A stretch of 64,000 bases of DNA, from contig NZ_CP107905.1 of the NCBI RefSeq assembly GCF_036014015.1, positions 5,456,001-5,520,000 of the forward strand, given 5' to 3'. Below the pieces are notes generated by a model. It saw nothing but the letters and a program-made list of their open reading frames with translations, did not search any database and was not told the DNA's origin. The number at the start of each line of letters is the position of its first letter. The first letter of the stretch is position 1. Both the position numbers and the translations under genes were made by a program. Below are positions 20,137 through 28,737 of this stretch, in pieces. The stretch is from Streptomyces sp. NBC_00457 (GTDB lineage Bacteria > Actinomycetota > Actinomycetes > Streptomycetales > Streptomycetaceae).

Positions 20137-20634
20137 ATGGCACCTGAACAAATGGCCGAAGGTCCCGAGGGCAGCCCCCTGCCGCCCGCGCGGCCCCTCG
20201 ACGCCATCGATCAGGACATCCTGCAGATGCTCCAGGCGGACGGCCGCGCGTCGATACGGTCGGTCGCCGAACGGGTCCATGTCTCGCGCGCCAACGCCTA
20301 TGCGCGCATCAACCGCCTCATCGAGGACGGCGTCATCCGCGGCTTCGGGGCCCGCGTGGACCATGAACGCGCGGGCCAGGGGACGTCGGCATACATCACG
20401 CTGAAGATCGTCCAGAACACCTGGCGCACGGTGCGCGAGCAGCTCAAGCAGCTCCCCGGGGCAGCCCATATCGCCCTGGTGGGCGGAGACTTCGACGTGC
20501 TGCTGCTGGTCCACACGTCCGACAACCGGGCCCTGCGGGAGCTGGTACTGACCCGCATCCAGGCGATCCCCGAGGTACTCAGCACTCGCACGCTGCTGGT
20601 GTTCGAGGAGGAGGACCTGGAGCCGCAGGCCTGA
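20137..20634 (+). CDS. bkdR: Lrp/AsnC-family regulator of branched-chain dehydrogenase genes
   Basis: 165-aa Lrp-type regulator. The winged HTH is at about residues 24-70 (LDAIDQDILQMLQADGRASI, then VSRANAYARINRL). The RAM/AsnC effector domain is at about 80-155 with GGDFDVLLLVHT. Such proteins form dimers and octamers and sense amino acids. It is divergent from bkdA2; the S. coelicolor protein at this position is known as BkdR. ATG 20137 follows GAGAGGCGGGGGG; ATG 20116 in the same frame is possible. Confidence 0.85.
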   Translation: MAPEQMAEGPEGSPLPPARPLDAIDQDILQMLQADGRASIRSVAERVHVSRANAYARINRLIEDGVIRGFGARVDHERAGQGTSAYITLKIVQNTWRTVREQLKQLPGAAHIALVGGDFDVLLLVHTSDNRALRELVLTRIQAIPEVLSTRTLLVFEEEDLEPQA

Positions 20635-20650
20635 CCCTGGCGTCCGGCTA

Positions 20651-21804
20651 GTGTCCTGCGCCAGTAGTTGATCGTTAGTTGGTGTGTGACTTCTACTGCT
20701 GGTGCGTCAGTTCCTCGTCGGGGCCCGAAGCTGCAGCCGTTGCTGCTGTCTGATGACGAGCGGGCGGTGTTGGAGCGGTGGACGCGTCGGGCAACATCGG
20801 CCCAGGCCCTGGCCCTGCGAGCGCGGATCGTGCTGGCGTGCGCGGGGCCGGAAGTACCGCCGATTGTCGCGGTCGCCCGCGAGTTGCGGGTGGCCGCGGA
20901 CACGGTCCGCAAGTGGCGGCGGCGCTTCCTCACCCAGCGGCTGGACGGACTGGTCGACGAGCCCCGACCGGGCCGGCCGCCCACCATCAGCGTCGATCAG
21001 GTGGAAGCCGTCGTGGTCACCACGCTGGAACAACTGCCCAAGAACGCCACCCACTGGTCGCGGAAATCGATGGCGCAACACAGCGGCCTGTCGAAGTCCA
21101 CGGTCGGCCGGATCTGGCGGCAGTTCCAGCTCAAGCCGCATCTGGCGGACACCTTCAAGTTGTCGACCGACCCGTTGTTCGTGGAGAAGGTCTACGACGT
21201 CGTGGGCCTGTACTTCAACCCGCCCGAGGGGGCGGTGGTGCTGTCGGTGGACGAGAAGTCGCAGATCCAGGCCCTGGACCGGTCCCAGCCGGTGCTGCCG
21301 ATAATGCCGGGCATGCCCGAGCGGCGCACCCATGACTACGTGCGCAACGGGCTGACCACCCTCTTCGCTGCCTTCGACGTCGCCACCGGTGAAGTCATCA
21401 CCGCCCTGCACCGTCGGCACCGGGCTGCGGAGTTCAAGAAGTTCCTGATCCGGATCGACAAGGAGGTGCCCGCACAGCTGCAGGTCCACCTGATCGTGGA
21501 CAACTACGGCACCCACAAGACTCCAGCGATCAAGGCCTGGCTGGCGAGACACCCGCGCTTCGAGCTGCACTTCACCCCGACCGGCTCCTCGTGGATCAAC
21601 CAGGTCGAGCGGTGGTTCGGCTACCTCGCGCACCAGATGATCCGCCGCGGCGCACACAAGAACATCCAAGCCCTCGAGGCCGACATCCGCGCCTGGGTCA
21701 AGGACTGGAACGAAGACCCTAAACCGTTCATCTGGACCAAGACCGCCGAAGAGATCCTCGACTCCCTCGCCCGCCTCTGCCGACGGATCTCTGGCGCAGG
21801 ACAC
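20651..21804 (+). mobile_element. IS630-family insertion sequence
   Basis: 1154-bp element with perfect terminal repeats GTGTCCTGCGCCAG (20651-20664)/CTGGCGCAGGACAC (21791-21804), flanked by TA at 20649-20650 and 21805-21806. TA duplication is the IS630/Tc1 target rule. With the flanking C and G the symmetry extends to 17 bp. It sits between convergent bkdR and tetR. Intact ends and an intact transposase suggest recent arrival. Confidence 0.93.
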
Positions 21805-21807
21805 TAG
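20686..21807 (+). CDS. IS630-family transposase
   Basis: 373 aa. N-terminal HTH domains span about residues 20-130 (VAVARELRVAADTVRKWRRRF and SKSTVGRIWRQFQL). The DDE domain has VLSVDEKSQIQ, VDNYGTHKTP and SWINQVERWF, which give the D, D and E residues of the active site. The frame is intact. GTG 20686 was chosen; TTG 20668 is in frame upstream. The stop TAG (21805-21807) is not in the element: it uses the duplicated target TA plus one host G. Confidence 0.92.
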   Translation: MTSTAGASVPRRGPKLQPLLLSDDERAVLERWTRRATSAQALALRARIVLACAGPEVPPIVAVARELRVAADTVRKWRRRFLTQRLDGLVDEPRPGRPPTISVDQVEAVVVTTLEQLPKNATHWSRKSMAQHSGLSKSTVGRIWRQFQLKPHLADTFKLSTDPLFVEKVYDVVGLYFNPPEGAVVLSVDEKSQIQALDRSQPVLPIMPGMPERRTHDYVRNGLTTLFAAFDVATGEVITALHRRHRAAEFKKFLIRIDKEVPAQLQVHLIVDNYGTHKTPAIKAWLARHPRFELHFTPTGSSWINQVERWFGYLAHQMIRRGAHKNIQALEADIRAWVKDWNEDPKPFIWTKTAEEILDSLARLCRRISGAGH

Positions 21808-22394
21808 GAGGACTTGCGCAGTCCCCCGAACACCAGCTGCGCGACCGCGTCGGCCACTTCGCGCTCGTTCATGCCGCGCCCGTCCGGCCGGTACCACTCG
21901 ACGATCGAGTTGATCATCCCGAAGACCAGCCGGGTCGCCAGGCGCACCTCCACATCACCGCGCACGTCCCCGTCGGCGGCCGCCGCCTTCAGCAGCTCGG
22001 CGACCCGGTGGTCGAAGTCGCGGCGCTGCTCCAGGGCCCACCGCTCGGTGTCCGTGTTGCCGCGCACGCGCAGCAGCAGCGTCACATACGGCAGTTCGGC
22101 GATCAGCACCTCGACCATGCGCCGCACGACGTACTCCAGGCGCTCGGCGGCACGCCCCACGCGCGCGTGCTCCTCGTCGAGGATCCCGAAGAGCCCGTCC
22201 AGCGCCCGGCTCACCGCGCGGCGCAGCAGCTCCTCCTTGCCGGCGACGTGGTGGTAGATCGACGACTTGGAGATGCCGGCCGCCTTGGAGAGGTGCTCCA
22301 TGGAGGTGCCGTCGTAGCCACGCTCGTTGAAGACCCGCACAGCGACGGTGAGCAGCGACTCCGGGGTGTACGTGTCCCGCTTCGCGGTGGTCAT
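21804..22394 (-). CDS. TetR-family transcriptional regulator, probable PaaR-like
   Basis: 196 aa. The N-terminal HTH is at about residues 10-55 (LLTVAVRVFNERGYDGTSMEHLSKAAGISKSSIYHH in segments) and the C-terminal ligand domain is all-helical. It is the second gene after paaH (4-base ATGA overlap). Matching inverted repeats occur upstream of paaH/paaN, paaA and bkdA2, so it is the likely repressor, released by a CoA thioester such as phenylacetyl-CoA. Its stop codon TAG was rebuilt by the IS630 insertion. The effector and direct binding are inferred. Confidence 0.87.
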   Translation of the reverse strand: MTTAKRDTYTPESLLTVAVRVFNERGYDGTSMEHLSKAAGISKSSIYHHVAGKEELLRRAVSRALDGLFGILDEEHARVGRAAERLEYVVRRMVEVLIAELPYVTLLLRVRGNTDTERWALEQRRDFDHRVAELLKAAAADGDVRGDVEVRLATRLVFGMINSIVEWYRPDGRGMNEREVADAVAQLVFGGLRKSS

Positions 22395-23908
22395 GACGTG
22401 CTGCCCTCCCGCTTGTCCGAGGCGTACGCATGGCGGTAGAGCGCGAGCGAGGGCGCGTAACGTCCCGAGGGCTCGCGCATGTGCAGGTCGTCGAGCAGGG
22501 CGTACGCCCAGTTGCGGCCGAGTCTGCGGCTCCATTCGAAGGGGCCCAGGGGATAGTTCACGCCCAGCCGCATCGCGGTGTCGATGTCCTCCTCGGTGGC
22601 CACCCCCTTGGCGACGGCGTCGTGCGCCAGGTCGACGATCCGCGCGACCGTGCGGGCGACGATCATGCCGGGTACGTCGCCGATGACGCTGACGTCCTTG
22701 CCGAGCGCCTGGAAGAGGCCGATCGCCTCGGTGAGGGTCTGCGAGGCGGTGTCCTGGGAGGCGGACAGGGCGATACGGGTGGCCCTGCGGTAGTCGAGCG
22801 CGAGATCGAAGTAGACGACGTCCCGGAACTCCACGGAGGTCTGGCCGTCGGCGAGCGCCAGCTGTCCGCCGCCCGGCAGCACCAGGCGGGTGCCGTGGTC
22901 CTCGTCCTCCTCGCGGACGGCGATGCCCGCCTCGCGTATCAGCGCGAGCAGTTCGGCGGCGGGCCCCAGATCGCCCTCGGCGACGACGTACGCGGGCGGC
23001 CGGGCGCGTTCCGCGGTGTGCGGCTCGGCGGGCTCGGCGCCCTCCCGGTAGTCGTACCAGCCCTGTCCGGTCTTGCGGCCGAGCCGGCCCGACTCGACCA
23101 GGCGCCGCTGGGCGAGCGAGGGCGTGAAGCGCACGTCCTGGAAGAAGGACTGCCACACGGAGTGCGTGACCGACTCGTTGACGTCCTGGCCGATGAGGTC
23201 GGTCAGCTCGAAGGCGCCCATCTTGAAGCCGCCGGACTCGCGCAGGATCGCGTCGATCGTGGCGGGGTCGGCGCCCTGGGCCTCGTAGACCGCGAAGGCC
23301 TCGGCGTAGAAGGGCCGTGCGATGCGGTTGACGATGAAGCCGGGGGTGTCGGCGCAGGCGACCGGGGTCTTGCCCCAGGCCCGCGCCGTCTCGTACGCGC
23401 GCGTGGCCATCGTGACGTCGGTGGCATGCCCGGAGACGACCTCGACCAGTGGCAGCAGCGGGGCCGGGTTGAAGAAGTGCAGGCCGACGAGACGGCCGGG
23501 GTTGCCGAGCGCGCCGCCGATGGCCGTCACCGACAGGGACGAGGTGTTGGTGGCGAGCAGACAGTCCTCGCCGACGATGCCCTCCAGCTCGCGGAAGAGG
23601 TCCTGCTTGACGTCGAGCCGCTCCAGAACGGCCTCGACGACCAGGGCGCAGTCCGCGAGGTCGGTGAGGCTCTGGGCGGGCAGCAGACGCGCGCGTGCCG
23701 CGTCCCGGTCGGCGGCGGTGAGCCGGTCCTTCTCGACGAGCCGGTCGAGGCGGGCGCCGATCGCGGCGGACGCCTCCTGGGCCCGTCCGGGGACGGTGTC
23801 GTACAGCCGCACGGGATGGCCGGCGACCAGCGCGACCTGGGCGATGCCCTGGCCCATGGTGCCGGTGCCGACGACGGCCACGGGGCTGCTGAGGTCGAGT
23901 GCTGTCAT
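22391..23908 (-). CDS. paaH: 3-hydroxyacyl-CoA dehydrogenase PaaH
   Basis: 505 aa. Oxidises 3-hydroxyadipyl-CoA to 3-oxoadipyl-CoA in the lower phenylacetate pathway. The NAD-binding Rossmann motif is VVGTGTMGQG (residues 11-20). The catalytic His sits in GLHFFNPAPLLPLVEVV, and two 3HCDH C-terminal domains follow (about 190-285 and 405-500), the tandem layout typical of PaaH. First gene of paaH-tetR; it diverges from paaN. Confidence 0.92.
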   Translation of the reverse strand: MTALDLSSPVAVVGTGTMGQGIAQVALVAGHPVRLYDTVPGRAQEASAAIGARLDRLVEKDRLTAADRDAARARLLPAQSLTDLADCALVVEAVLERLDVKQDLFRELEGIVGEDCLLATNTSSLSVTAIGGALGNPGRLVGLHFFNPAPLLPLVEVVSGHATDVTMATRAYETARAWGKTPVACADTPGFIVNRIARPFYAEAFAVYEAQGADPATIDAILRESGGFKMGAFELTDLIGQDVNESVTHSVWQSFFQDVRFTPSLAQRRLVESGRLGRKTGQGWYDYREGAEPAEPHTAERARPPAYVVAEGDLGPAAELLALIREAGIAVREEDEDHGTRLVLPGGGQLALADGQTSVEFRDVVYFDLALDYRRATRIALSASQDTASQTLTEAIGLFQALGKDVSVIGDVPGMIVARTVARIVDLAHDAVAKGVATEEDIDTAMRLGVNYPLGPFEWSRRLGRNWAYALLDDLHMREPSGRYAPSLALYRHAYASDKREGSTS

Positions 23909-23964
23909 GTGCGCGATCCTCCCGCACGGGGTTTTCCACAGATGCGGCGGACCCCCTTGTCCCG

Positions 23965-23978
23965 ACCGATCGTTCGGT
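23965..23978. promoter_or_regulatory. Predicted TetR operator between paaH and paaN
   Basis: ACCGATCGTTCGGT: ACCGA/TCGGT arms, in the 148-base divergent gap, so it could control both directions. It is the exact reverse complement of the site at 28738-28751. Confidence 0.72.
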
Positions 23979-24056
23979 TACTCTAACTCTGTCCGGCTGT
24001 TTCCGCCCAGGTCATGAGCTCAAAGAAGAGTTCTTGAGACGAGGAGTTGGTCCCGT

Positions 24057-25748
24057 ATGGCCGCCGAACTCACCGCGCACCAGCTGATCGCCGCTCACCG
24101 GCCCACCCTCGACCAGGCGCTGGAAGCGATCCGCACGCGCGCGTACTGGTCTCCGCACCCCGAGCACCCCAAGGCCTACGGCGAGCAGGGCAGTCTGGAC
24201 GCGGCAGCCGGCAAGGCCGCCTTCGACGCCGTTCTGGGCACCCGCCTGGACCTCGGCCAGCCCGGCACGGACGGCTTCACGGGCGGCGAGGTCTCGCCGT
24301 ACGGCATCGAGCTGGGCGTCACCTACCCGCACGCGGACATCGAGGTCCTGCTGCCCGCGATGAAGGCCGGCCAGCGCGCCTGGCGGGACGCAGGCGCGGA
24401 GATCCGGGCCGTGGTCTGCCTGGAGATCCTCAAGCGCATCAGCGACCGGACGCACGAGTTCGCGCACGCGGTCATGCACACCTCCGGCCAGGCCTTCATG
24501 ATGGCGTTCCAGGCGGGCGGCCCGCATGCGCAGGACCGTGGCCTGGAGGCGGTGGCGTACGCGTATGTGGAGCAGGTCCGCACCCCCGACACCGCGGAGT
24601 GGACCAAGCCCCAGGGCAAGCGCGACCCGCTCGCGCTCACCAAGCAGTTCACGCCGGTCCCGCGCGGGATCGCCCTGGTGATCGGCTGCAACACCTTCCC
24701 GACGTGGAACGGCTATCCGGGCCTGTTCGCCTCCCTGGCCACCGGAAACGCGGTCCTGGTCAAGCCCCACCCGCGCGCCGTGCTGCCGCTCGCGCTCACC
24801 GTGCAGGTCGCCCGCCAGGTGCTGACCGAGGCGGGCTTCGACCCGAACCTGGTGGCGCTCGCCGCCGAGCGCCCGGACGAGGGCATCGCCAAGACCCTGG
24901 CCGTGCGCCCGGAGATCCGGATCATCGACTACACCGGTTCGACGGCCTTCGGTGACTGGCTGGAGGCCAACGCCCGCCAGGCGCAGGTCTACACGGAGAA
25001 GGCGGGCGTCAACACGGTGCTCGTGGAGTCGACCGGCGACTACAGGGGGATGCTGTCCAACCTGGCCTTCTCGTTGTCCCTGTACAGCGGCCAGATGTGC
25101 ACCACCCCGCAGAACCTGCTCATCCCGCGCGACGGCATCCGCACCGAGGAGGGCCCGCGGACCTTCGACGAGGTCGTCGCCGACCTCGCCCGCGCGGTCG
25201 ACGGCCTGCTCGGCGACGACGCGCGCGCCAACGCGCTGCTCGGCGCGATCGTCAATCCCGATGTGAAGGCTCGGCTGGAGGCGGCGGCGAGCCTCGGCGA
25301 AGTCGCCCTCGCCTCACGGGAGATCAGCAACCCGGAGTTCCCGGACGCGGTCGTCCGTACGCCGGTGATCGTGAAGCTGGACGGAGCCAAGCCGGACGCC
25401 GAGGCCGCGTACATGAGCGAGTGCTTCGGGCCCGTCTCCTTCGCCGTCGCGGTCGACTCGGCGTCCGACGCGGTGGAGTTGCTGCGGCGGACGATCCGCG
25501 AGAAGGGTGCGATGACCGTCGGTGCGTACACCTCTGACGAGGAGGTCGAGCAGGCGGTCGTCGAGGTCTGCCTGGAGGAGTCGGCGCAGTTGTCGCTGAA
25601 CCTCACGGGTGGGGTGTATGTGAACCAGACGGCCGCGTTCTCCGACTTCCACGGGTCGGGGGGCAACCCGGCAGCGAACGCCGCGTTGTGTGATGGGGCG
25701 TTTGTCGCTAGCCGGTTCCGGGTTGTTGAGGTCCGTCGGGAAGCCTGA
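24057..25748 (+). CDS. paaN: Phenylacetic acid degradation protein PaaN (aldehyde dehydrogenase fold)
   Basis: 563-aa aldehyde-dehydrogenase-superfamily protein of the PaaN type. The cofactor-binding region is PVPRGIALVIGCNTFPTWNGYP (about residues 200-220, read in two parts). The catalytic Cys is in SGQMCTTPQNLL and the Glu in YTEKAGVN. It probably acts on the ring-opened aldehyde. Unlike PaaZ it has no fused enoyl-CoA hydratase domain; the frame ends right after the dehydrogenase fold. ATG 24057 has GAGGAG about 10 bases upstream. Confidence 0.9.
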   Translation: MAAELTAHQLIAAHRPTLDQALEAIRTRAYWSPHPEHPKAYGEQGSLDAAAGKAAFDAVLGTRLDLGQPGTDGFTGGEVSPYGIELGVTYPHADIEVLLPAMKAGQRAWRDAGAEIRAVVCLEILKRISDRTHEFAHAVMHTSGQAFMMAFQAGGPHAQDRGLEAVAYAYVEQVRTPDTAEWTKPQGKRDPLALTKQFTPVPRGIALVIGCNTFPTWNGYPGLFASLATGNAVLVKPHPRAVLPLALTVQVARQVLTEAGFDPNLVALAAERPDEGIAKTLAVRPEIRIIDYTGSTAFGDWLEANARQAQVYTEKAGVNTVLVESTGDYRGMLSNLAFSLSLYSGQMCTTPQNLLIPRDGIRTEEGPRTFDEVVADLARAVDGLLGDDARANALLGAIVNPDVKARLEAAASLGEVALASREISNPEFPDAVVRTPVIVKLDGAKPDAEAAYMSECFGPVSFAVAVDSASDAVELLRRTIREKGAMTVGAYTSDEEVEQAVVEVCLEESAQLSLNLTGGVYVNQTAAFSDFHGSGGNPAANAALCDGAFVASRFRVVEVRREA

Positions 25749-25811
25749 GAGCTCGGGGGGTGCGGTGATTGCGCGGCTACCGGTGCGTTGTGGCTGGTCG
25801 CGCAGTTCCCC

Positions 25812-25829
25812 GCGCCCCTAGAGGGGCGC
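25812..25829. terminator. Hairpin between convergent paaN and SPOUT gene
   Basis: GCGCCCCT-AG-AGGGGCGC, 8-bp arms, overlapping the TAG stop of the minus-strand gene. The sequence before it (from about 25787: TGTGGCTGGTCGCGCAGTTC, then CCCGCGCCCC) is a dispersed repeat type I recall from many Streptomyces intergenic regions. Confidence 0.6.
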
Positions 25830-26573
25830 TCCAGTGGCCGTGCTCCAGTGGTAAAGGGTCATTCCAACACTCGTCGCCAAGTTGTAGCTGGAGACCTGCG
25901 GGCGCATCGGCAGGGACAGCAGATGGTCGGTACGCGCGCGTAGGTCGGCCGACAGGCCGCTGCGCTCGGAGCCGAAGGCGAGGACGGCGTCGTCCGGGAG
26001 CTTCACGCCCCGGATGTCGTCGCCCTCGGGGTCCAGGGCGAACAGCGGCCCGGACGGCAGTTCGTCGACGGTCAGCCGCTCCACGGCGGTCGCGAAGTGC
26101 AGGCCCGCTCCGCCGCGTACGACCGTGGGGTGCCACGGGTCGAGGGTGCCGGTGGTGACCACTCCGGTCGCGCCGAAACCGGCGGCCAGACGGATGACGG
26201 CGCCCACGTTGCCGAGGTTGCGCGGGTTGTCGAGGACGACGACGGGTGCGGTGCGGGGAGAGTGCGCCAGCTTCTCGAGGTTGGCGGCACGGGGCGGTCG
26301 TACGGCCAGGGCCGCCACCGCGGTCGGATGCGGGCGGGGCACGAGGGACCTGTACGTCGGCTCCGGGACCTCCGTGAGCAGGGCGTCCAGGGTGTCTCGT
26401 ACGTCCGGAGCCAGCTCGTCGGCGAGGGCGAGCGTCGCCGCCCGGTCGACGGCCACCGCGACCGGGACAGCGGCTTTGAAACGCACCGCGTGCTTGAGGG
26501 CGTGGAAGCCGTCGAGCAGGACGGAGGCGTCGGCGAGCCGGTGCCAGGAGGTCACGGGATCGGCGGCGGTCAT
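25818..26573 (-). CDS. SPOUT-family (SpoU/TrmH) RNA 2'-O-methyltransferase
   Basis: 251 aa. The three SpoU motifs are in order: NPRNLGNVGAVIR (Arg of motif 1, near residue 125), FGSERSGLS (motif 2, near 206) and LPMRPQVSSYNLATSVGM (motif 3, near 225). They form the trefoil-knot SAM site. The N-terminal 100 residues are family-specific; target RNA is not predictable. ATG 26573 overlaps the upstream HTTM stop by 4 bases, so it is the last gene of a three-gene operon. Confidence 0.88.
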   Translation of the reverse strand: MTAADPVTSWHRLADASVLLDGFHALKHAVRFKAAVPVAVAVDRAATLALADELAPDVRDTLDALLTEVPEPTYRSLVPRPHPTAVAALAVRPPRAANLEKLAHSPRTAPVVVLDNPRNLGNVGAVIRLAAGFGATGVVTTGTLDPWHPTVVRGGAGLHFATAVERLTVDELPSGPLFALDPEGDDIRGVKLPDDAVLAFGSERSGLSADLRARTDHLLSLPMRPQVSSYNLATSVGMTLYHWSTATGAPL

Positions 26574-27805
26574 GCCGTGAAGCCTACGTGCGTGTGCTCG
26601 GGGTTCTCCGGGGTGTCCGGGGCCGACGCGTCCCCGGTCCGCTGGCCCGGCACCTTGGGGCCGTCCTTGCCCCGGAACACGCGTCCACGCGCGCGTGCGG
26701 CCCAGTCGCCCAGCCGGCGCAGGAACGACGTCGGCAGGAAGACCGCGTCCGCCGCGATCATCGCCAGGGAGAAGAAGGGCAGTCCGAGGACGACGGCGAT
26801 CACGGCGTGCTCGGTGATCATCGCGGCGAGCAGGACGTTCTTGACGCGTCGATGGAACAGCGTGAACGGGAAGGCGACCTGGACGGCCACGGTCCCGTAC
26901 GTCACGAGCATCACCGCCGTGCCGCTGGCCGACAGCAGGTCGGCGAGGGCGGGCCAGGGTGAGAAGTAGTCGAGGTGCAGGGGGTAGTAGACGGCGGTGC
27001 CGTCCTGCCAGCGGGAGCCCTGGATCTTGTACCAGCCTGCCGTCGCGTAGATCAGACAAGCCTCGGCCATGATCACGAGCAGGGCGCCGTTGTGGACGAT
27101 GTTGCCGACCACATCGAGCATGATCCGCGGCTCGTCGCTCCTGGCCAGGCGTCCGACGACCCACCACACGGCCAAGGCCACCCACACAGCCCAGATGATC
27201 ACCGGCACGGTCCGGTCGCCGTCGAGCTTGCCCGCCGCGGTCACCACGACCAGCACCAGCCCGAGCACCCCCCACAGGGCGGGCCCCACCCGGTCCACCA
27301 CACGCTCTCCACGCGCGCGTGCCGCACGCGCACGCCGTTCCCGGCGCTCGTCCAGCGACCACACCTGGCCGCAGCGCGTGAAGACGAGGTACATGCACAT
27401 CAGGTGCAGGACGTTGTCGCCGCCGTCGCCCATGAAGATGCTGCGGTTCTGCAGCGAGAGCACGCCGACCATGAAGAGCACGGACATGGTGCGGGTGCGC
27501 CAGCCCAGCAGCAGCAGGACGCTCGTGAGGACGGCGAGCGCGTACACGGCCTCGAACCAGAGTCGGCCGTCGGACCACATCAGGGCCGTGAAGGCGCCGT
27601 TCGTCGAGATCAGCTGCTCGGCGAGGCCGAATGCCCAGGGGCCGTCGGGGCCGTACAGCTCCCGGCGGTGGGGCAGCTCCCGCAGCAGGAAGAGCAGCCA
27701 GGTCGCGCTGAACCCGATACGGATCACAGCGGTCTGGTACGGGCCGAGGGCGGCCCCGGTGACACGGGCGATGCCGCCCGCGACGGCCTGCGCGTAGCGG
27801 TTCAC
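26570..27805 (-). CDS. HTTM-domain integral membrane protein
   Basis: 411 aa with about 8-10 membrane helices. The HTTM domain is related to the membrane part of vitamin K-dependent gamma-carboxylase. Seen here: GPYQTAVIRIGFSATWL, FVGD-type loop SIFMGDGGDNVLHLMC, and the AGWYKIQGSRWQDGTAVYY block, all typical of the domain. The function of bacterial HTTM proteins is unknown. GTG 27805 overlaps the DUF5819 stop (GTGA) and follows GGAGGC. The polar C-terminus (about 375-411) is Pro/Thr-rich. Confidence 0.85.
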   Translation of the reverse strand: MNRYAQAVAGGIARVTGAALGPYQTAVIRIGFSATWLLFLLRELPHRRELYGPDGPWAFGLAEQLISTNGAFTALMWSDGRLWFEAVYALAVLTSVLLLLGWRTRTMSVLFMVGVLSLQNRSIFMGDGGDNVLHLMCMYLVFTRCGQVWSLDERRERRARAARARGERVVDRVGPALWGVLGLVLVVVTAAGKLDGDRTVPVIIWAVWVALAVWWVVGRLARSDEPRIMLDVVGNIVHNGALLVIMAEACLIYATAGWYKIQGSRWQDGTAVYYPLHLDYFSPWPALADLLSASGTAVMLVTYGTVAVQVAFPFTLFHRRVKNVLLAAMITEHAVIAVVLGLPFFSLAMIAADAVFLPTSFLRRLGDWAARARGRVFRGKDGPKVPGQRTGDASAPDTPENPEHTHVGFTA

Positions 27806-28551
27806 CGGGCGCCTCCCTCGAGGTCGCCGGCCGAGACCGACCACCAGGGCAGCACCCGGAGCACCGGCTGGTCGGAGACCTGCTCCGTGCTCCACTCGGG
27901 CGGGCGGACGTTGGTGGTGCGGGAGCGCAGCTGCACCCGCTCGATCGTCTCGCCCCGCCCGGCCACGTCATCGCGGTCGAGGCGCAGCAGCACGATCCGG
28001 CGCAGATAGGTCTCCGAGAGGGCGCCGCGCAGGCCCGACGGGCGGTTCTCGGCGTCGTGGGTGGCGAGGAAGAAGTCCCACGCACGGCGCAGTTCGTTCT
28101 GCTGGGTGTGGCTCGGCAGCAGATTGCCGTCGATGGCCCGGCCGTCCTGAGCGGACAGGTCGTACCAGCCGGTGGTCTCCCTGCCGCCGTCCGGCCTGCC
28201 GATCTGGGCGCGGACCTGGACGGCGATGTTCTGCTGCAGCGGGTTGGGCGCGAAGAGCTTCCAGTTCTGCTCGAACTCGGGGTAGATCCAGTCGTCTATC
28301 GCGCGGCCGTGCTGCTTGGTGACCGTGTTCGACGGGGCGACGTGCAGGAACACCATGCCGATGTGGACACAGACGGCGACCGCGACACAGGCGAGCGCGA
28401 GCGCGACACCGATCTGGTAGCGGAGGGAGAGCGCGGCGACAGCGGTGCGGGGGCCGGCGGCCGGTTCGCCGGACGTCTCGCGCCCGTCCGGCTCGACCAC
28501 CCCGCCCGCCCCGTCCGGGGCGTTCGAGCCACCGTCGTACGCGTCGTCCAT
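27802..28551 (-). CDS. DUF5819 family membrane protein
   Basis: 249 aa. One membrane helix at about residues 50-75 (YQIGVALALACVAVAVCVHIG) is followed by a presumed extracellular domain with YPEFEQNWKLFAPNPL and WYDLSAQD, typical of DUF5819. It is translationally coupled to the HTTM gene, so the two probably act together in the membrane. ATG 28551 has GGGGCGGAA-type purines upstream; a longer frame to 28635 lacks conserved content. Confidence 0.82.
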   Translation of the reverse strand: MDDAYDGGSNAPDGAGGVVEPDGRETSGEPAAGPRTAVAALSLRYQIGVALALACVAVAVCVHIGMVFLHVAPSNTVTKQHGRAIDDWIYPEFEQNWKLFAPNPLQQNIAVQVRAQIGRPDGGRETTGWYDLSAQDGRAIDGNLLPSHTQQNELRRAWDFFLATHDAENRPSGLRGALSETYLRRIVLLRLDRDDVAGRGETIERVQLRSRTTNVRPPEWSTEQVSDQPVLRVLPWWSVSAGDLEGGAR

Positions 28552-28659
28552 TCCGCCCCGTTCCCGATTCCGCTCAGTCTTCCGGCCGTCTGGACGGGAA
28601 CGGTACTCAGCCCCGCGCGCCCGGCACACCCCCATCGGCCCGTCCGCCGGTCGGGCCGG

Positions 28660-28692
28660 TTGTCCACAGGTGGTCCCGGCAGGTTATCCACA
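28660..28692 (+). other. Two perfect DnaA boxes
   Basis: TTGTCCACA at 28660-28668 and TTATCCACA at 28684-28692, same orientation, in the gap between the DUF5819 operon and paaA. Streptomyces DnaA prefers TTGTCCACA. Confidence 0.65.
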
Positions 28693-28737
28693 GCGGTTGA
28701 CACCTTACGGCGGCCGTCACACCATGGAATCGCACGA

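Noticed and set aside
21804..23939. 711-codon frame extending tetR upstream
   Set aside because: The upstream part is an out-of-frame reading of paaH. The TetR protein starts at ATG 22394.
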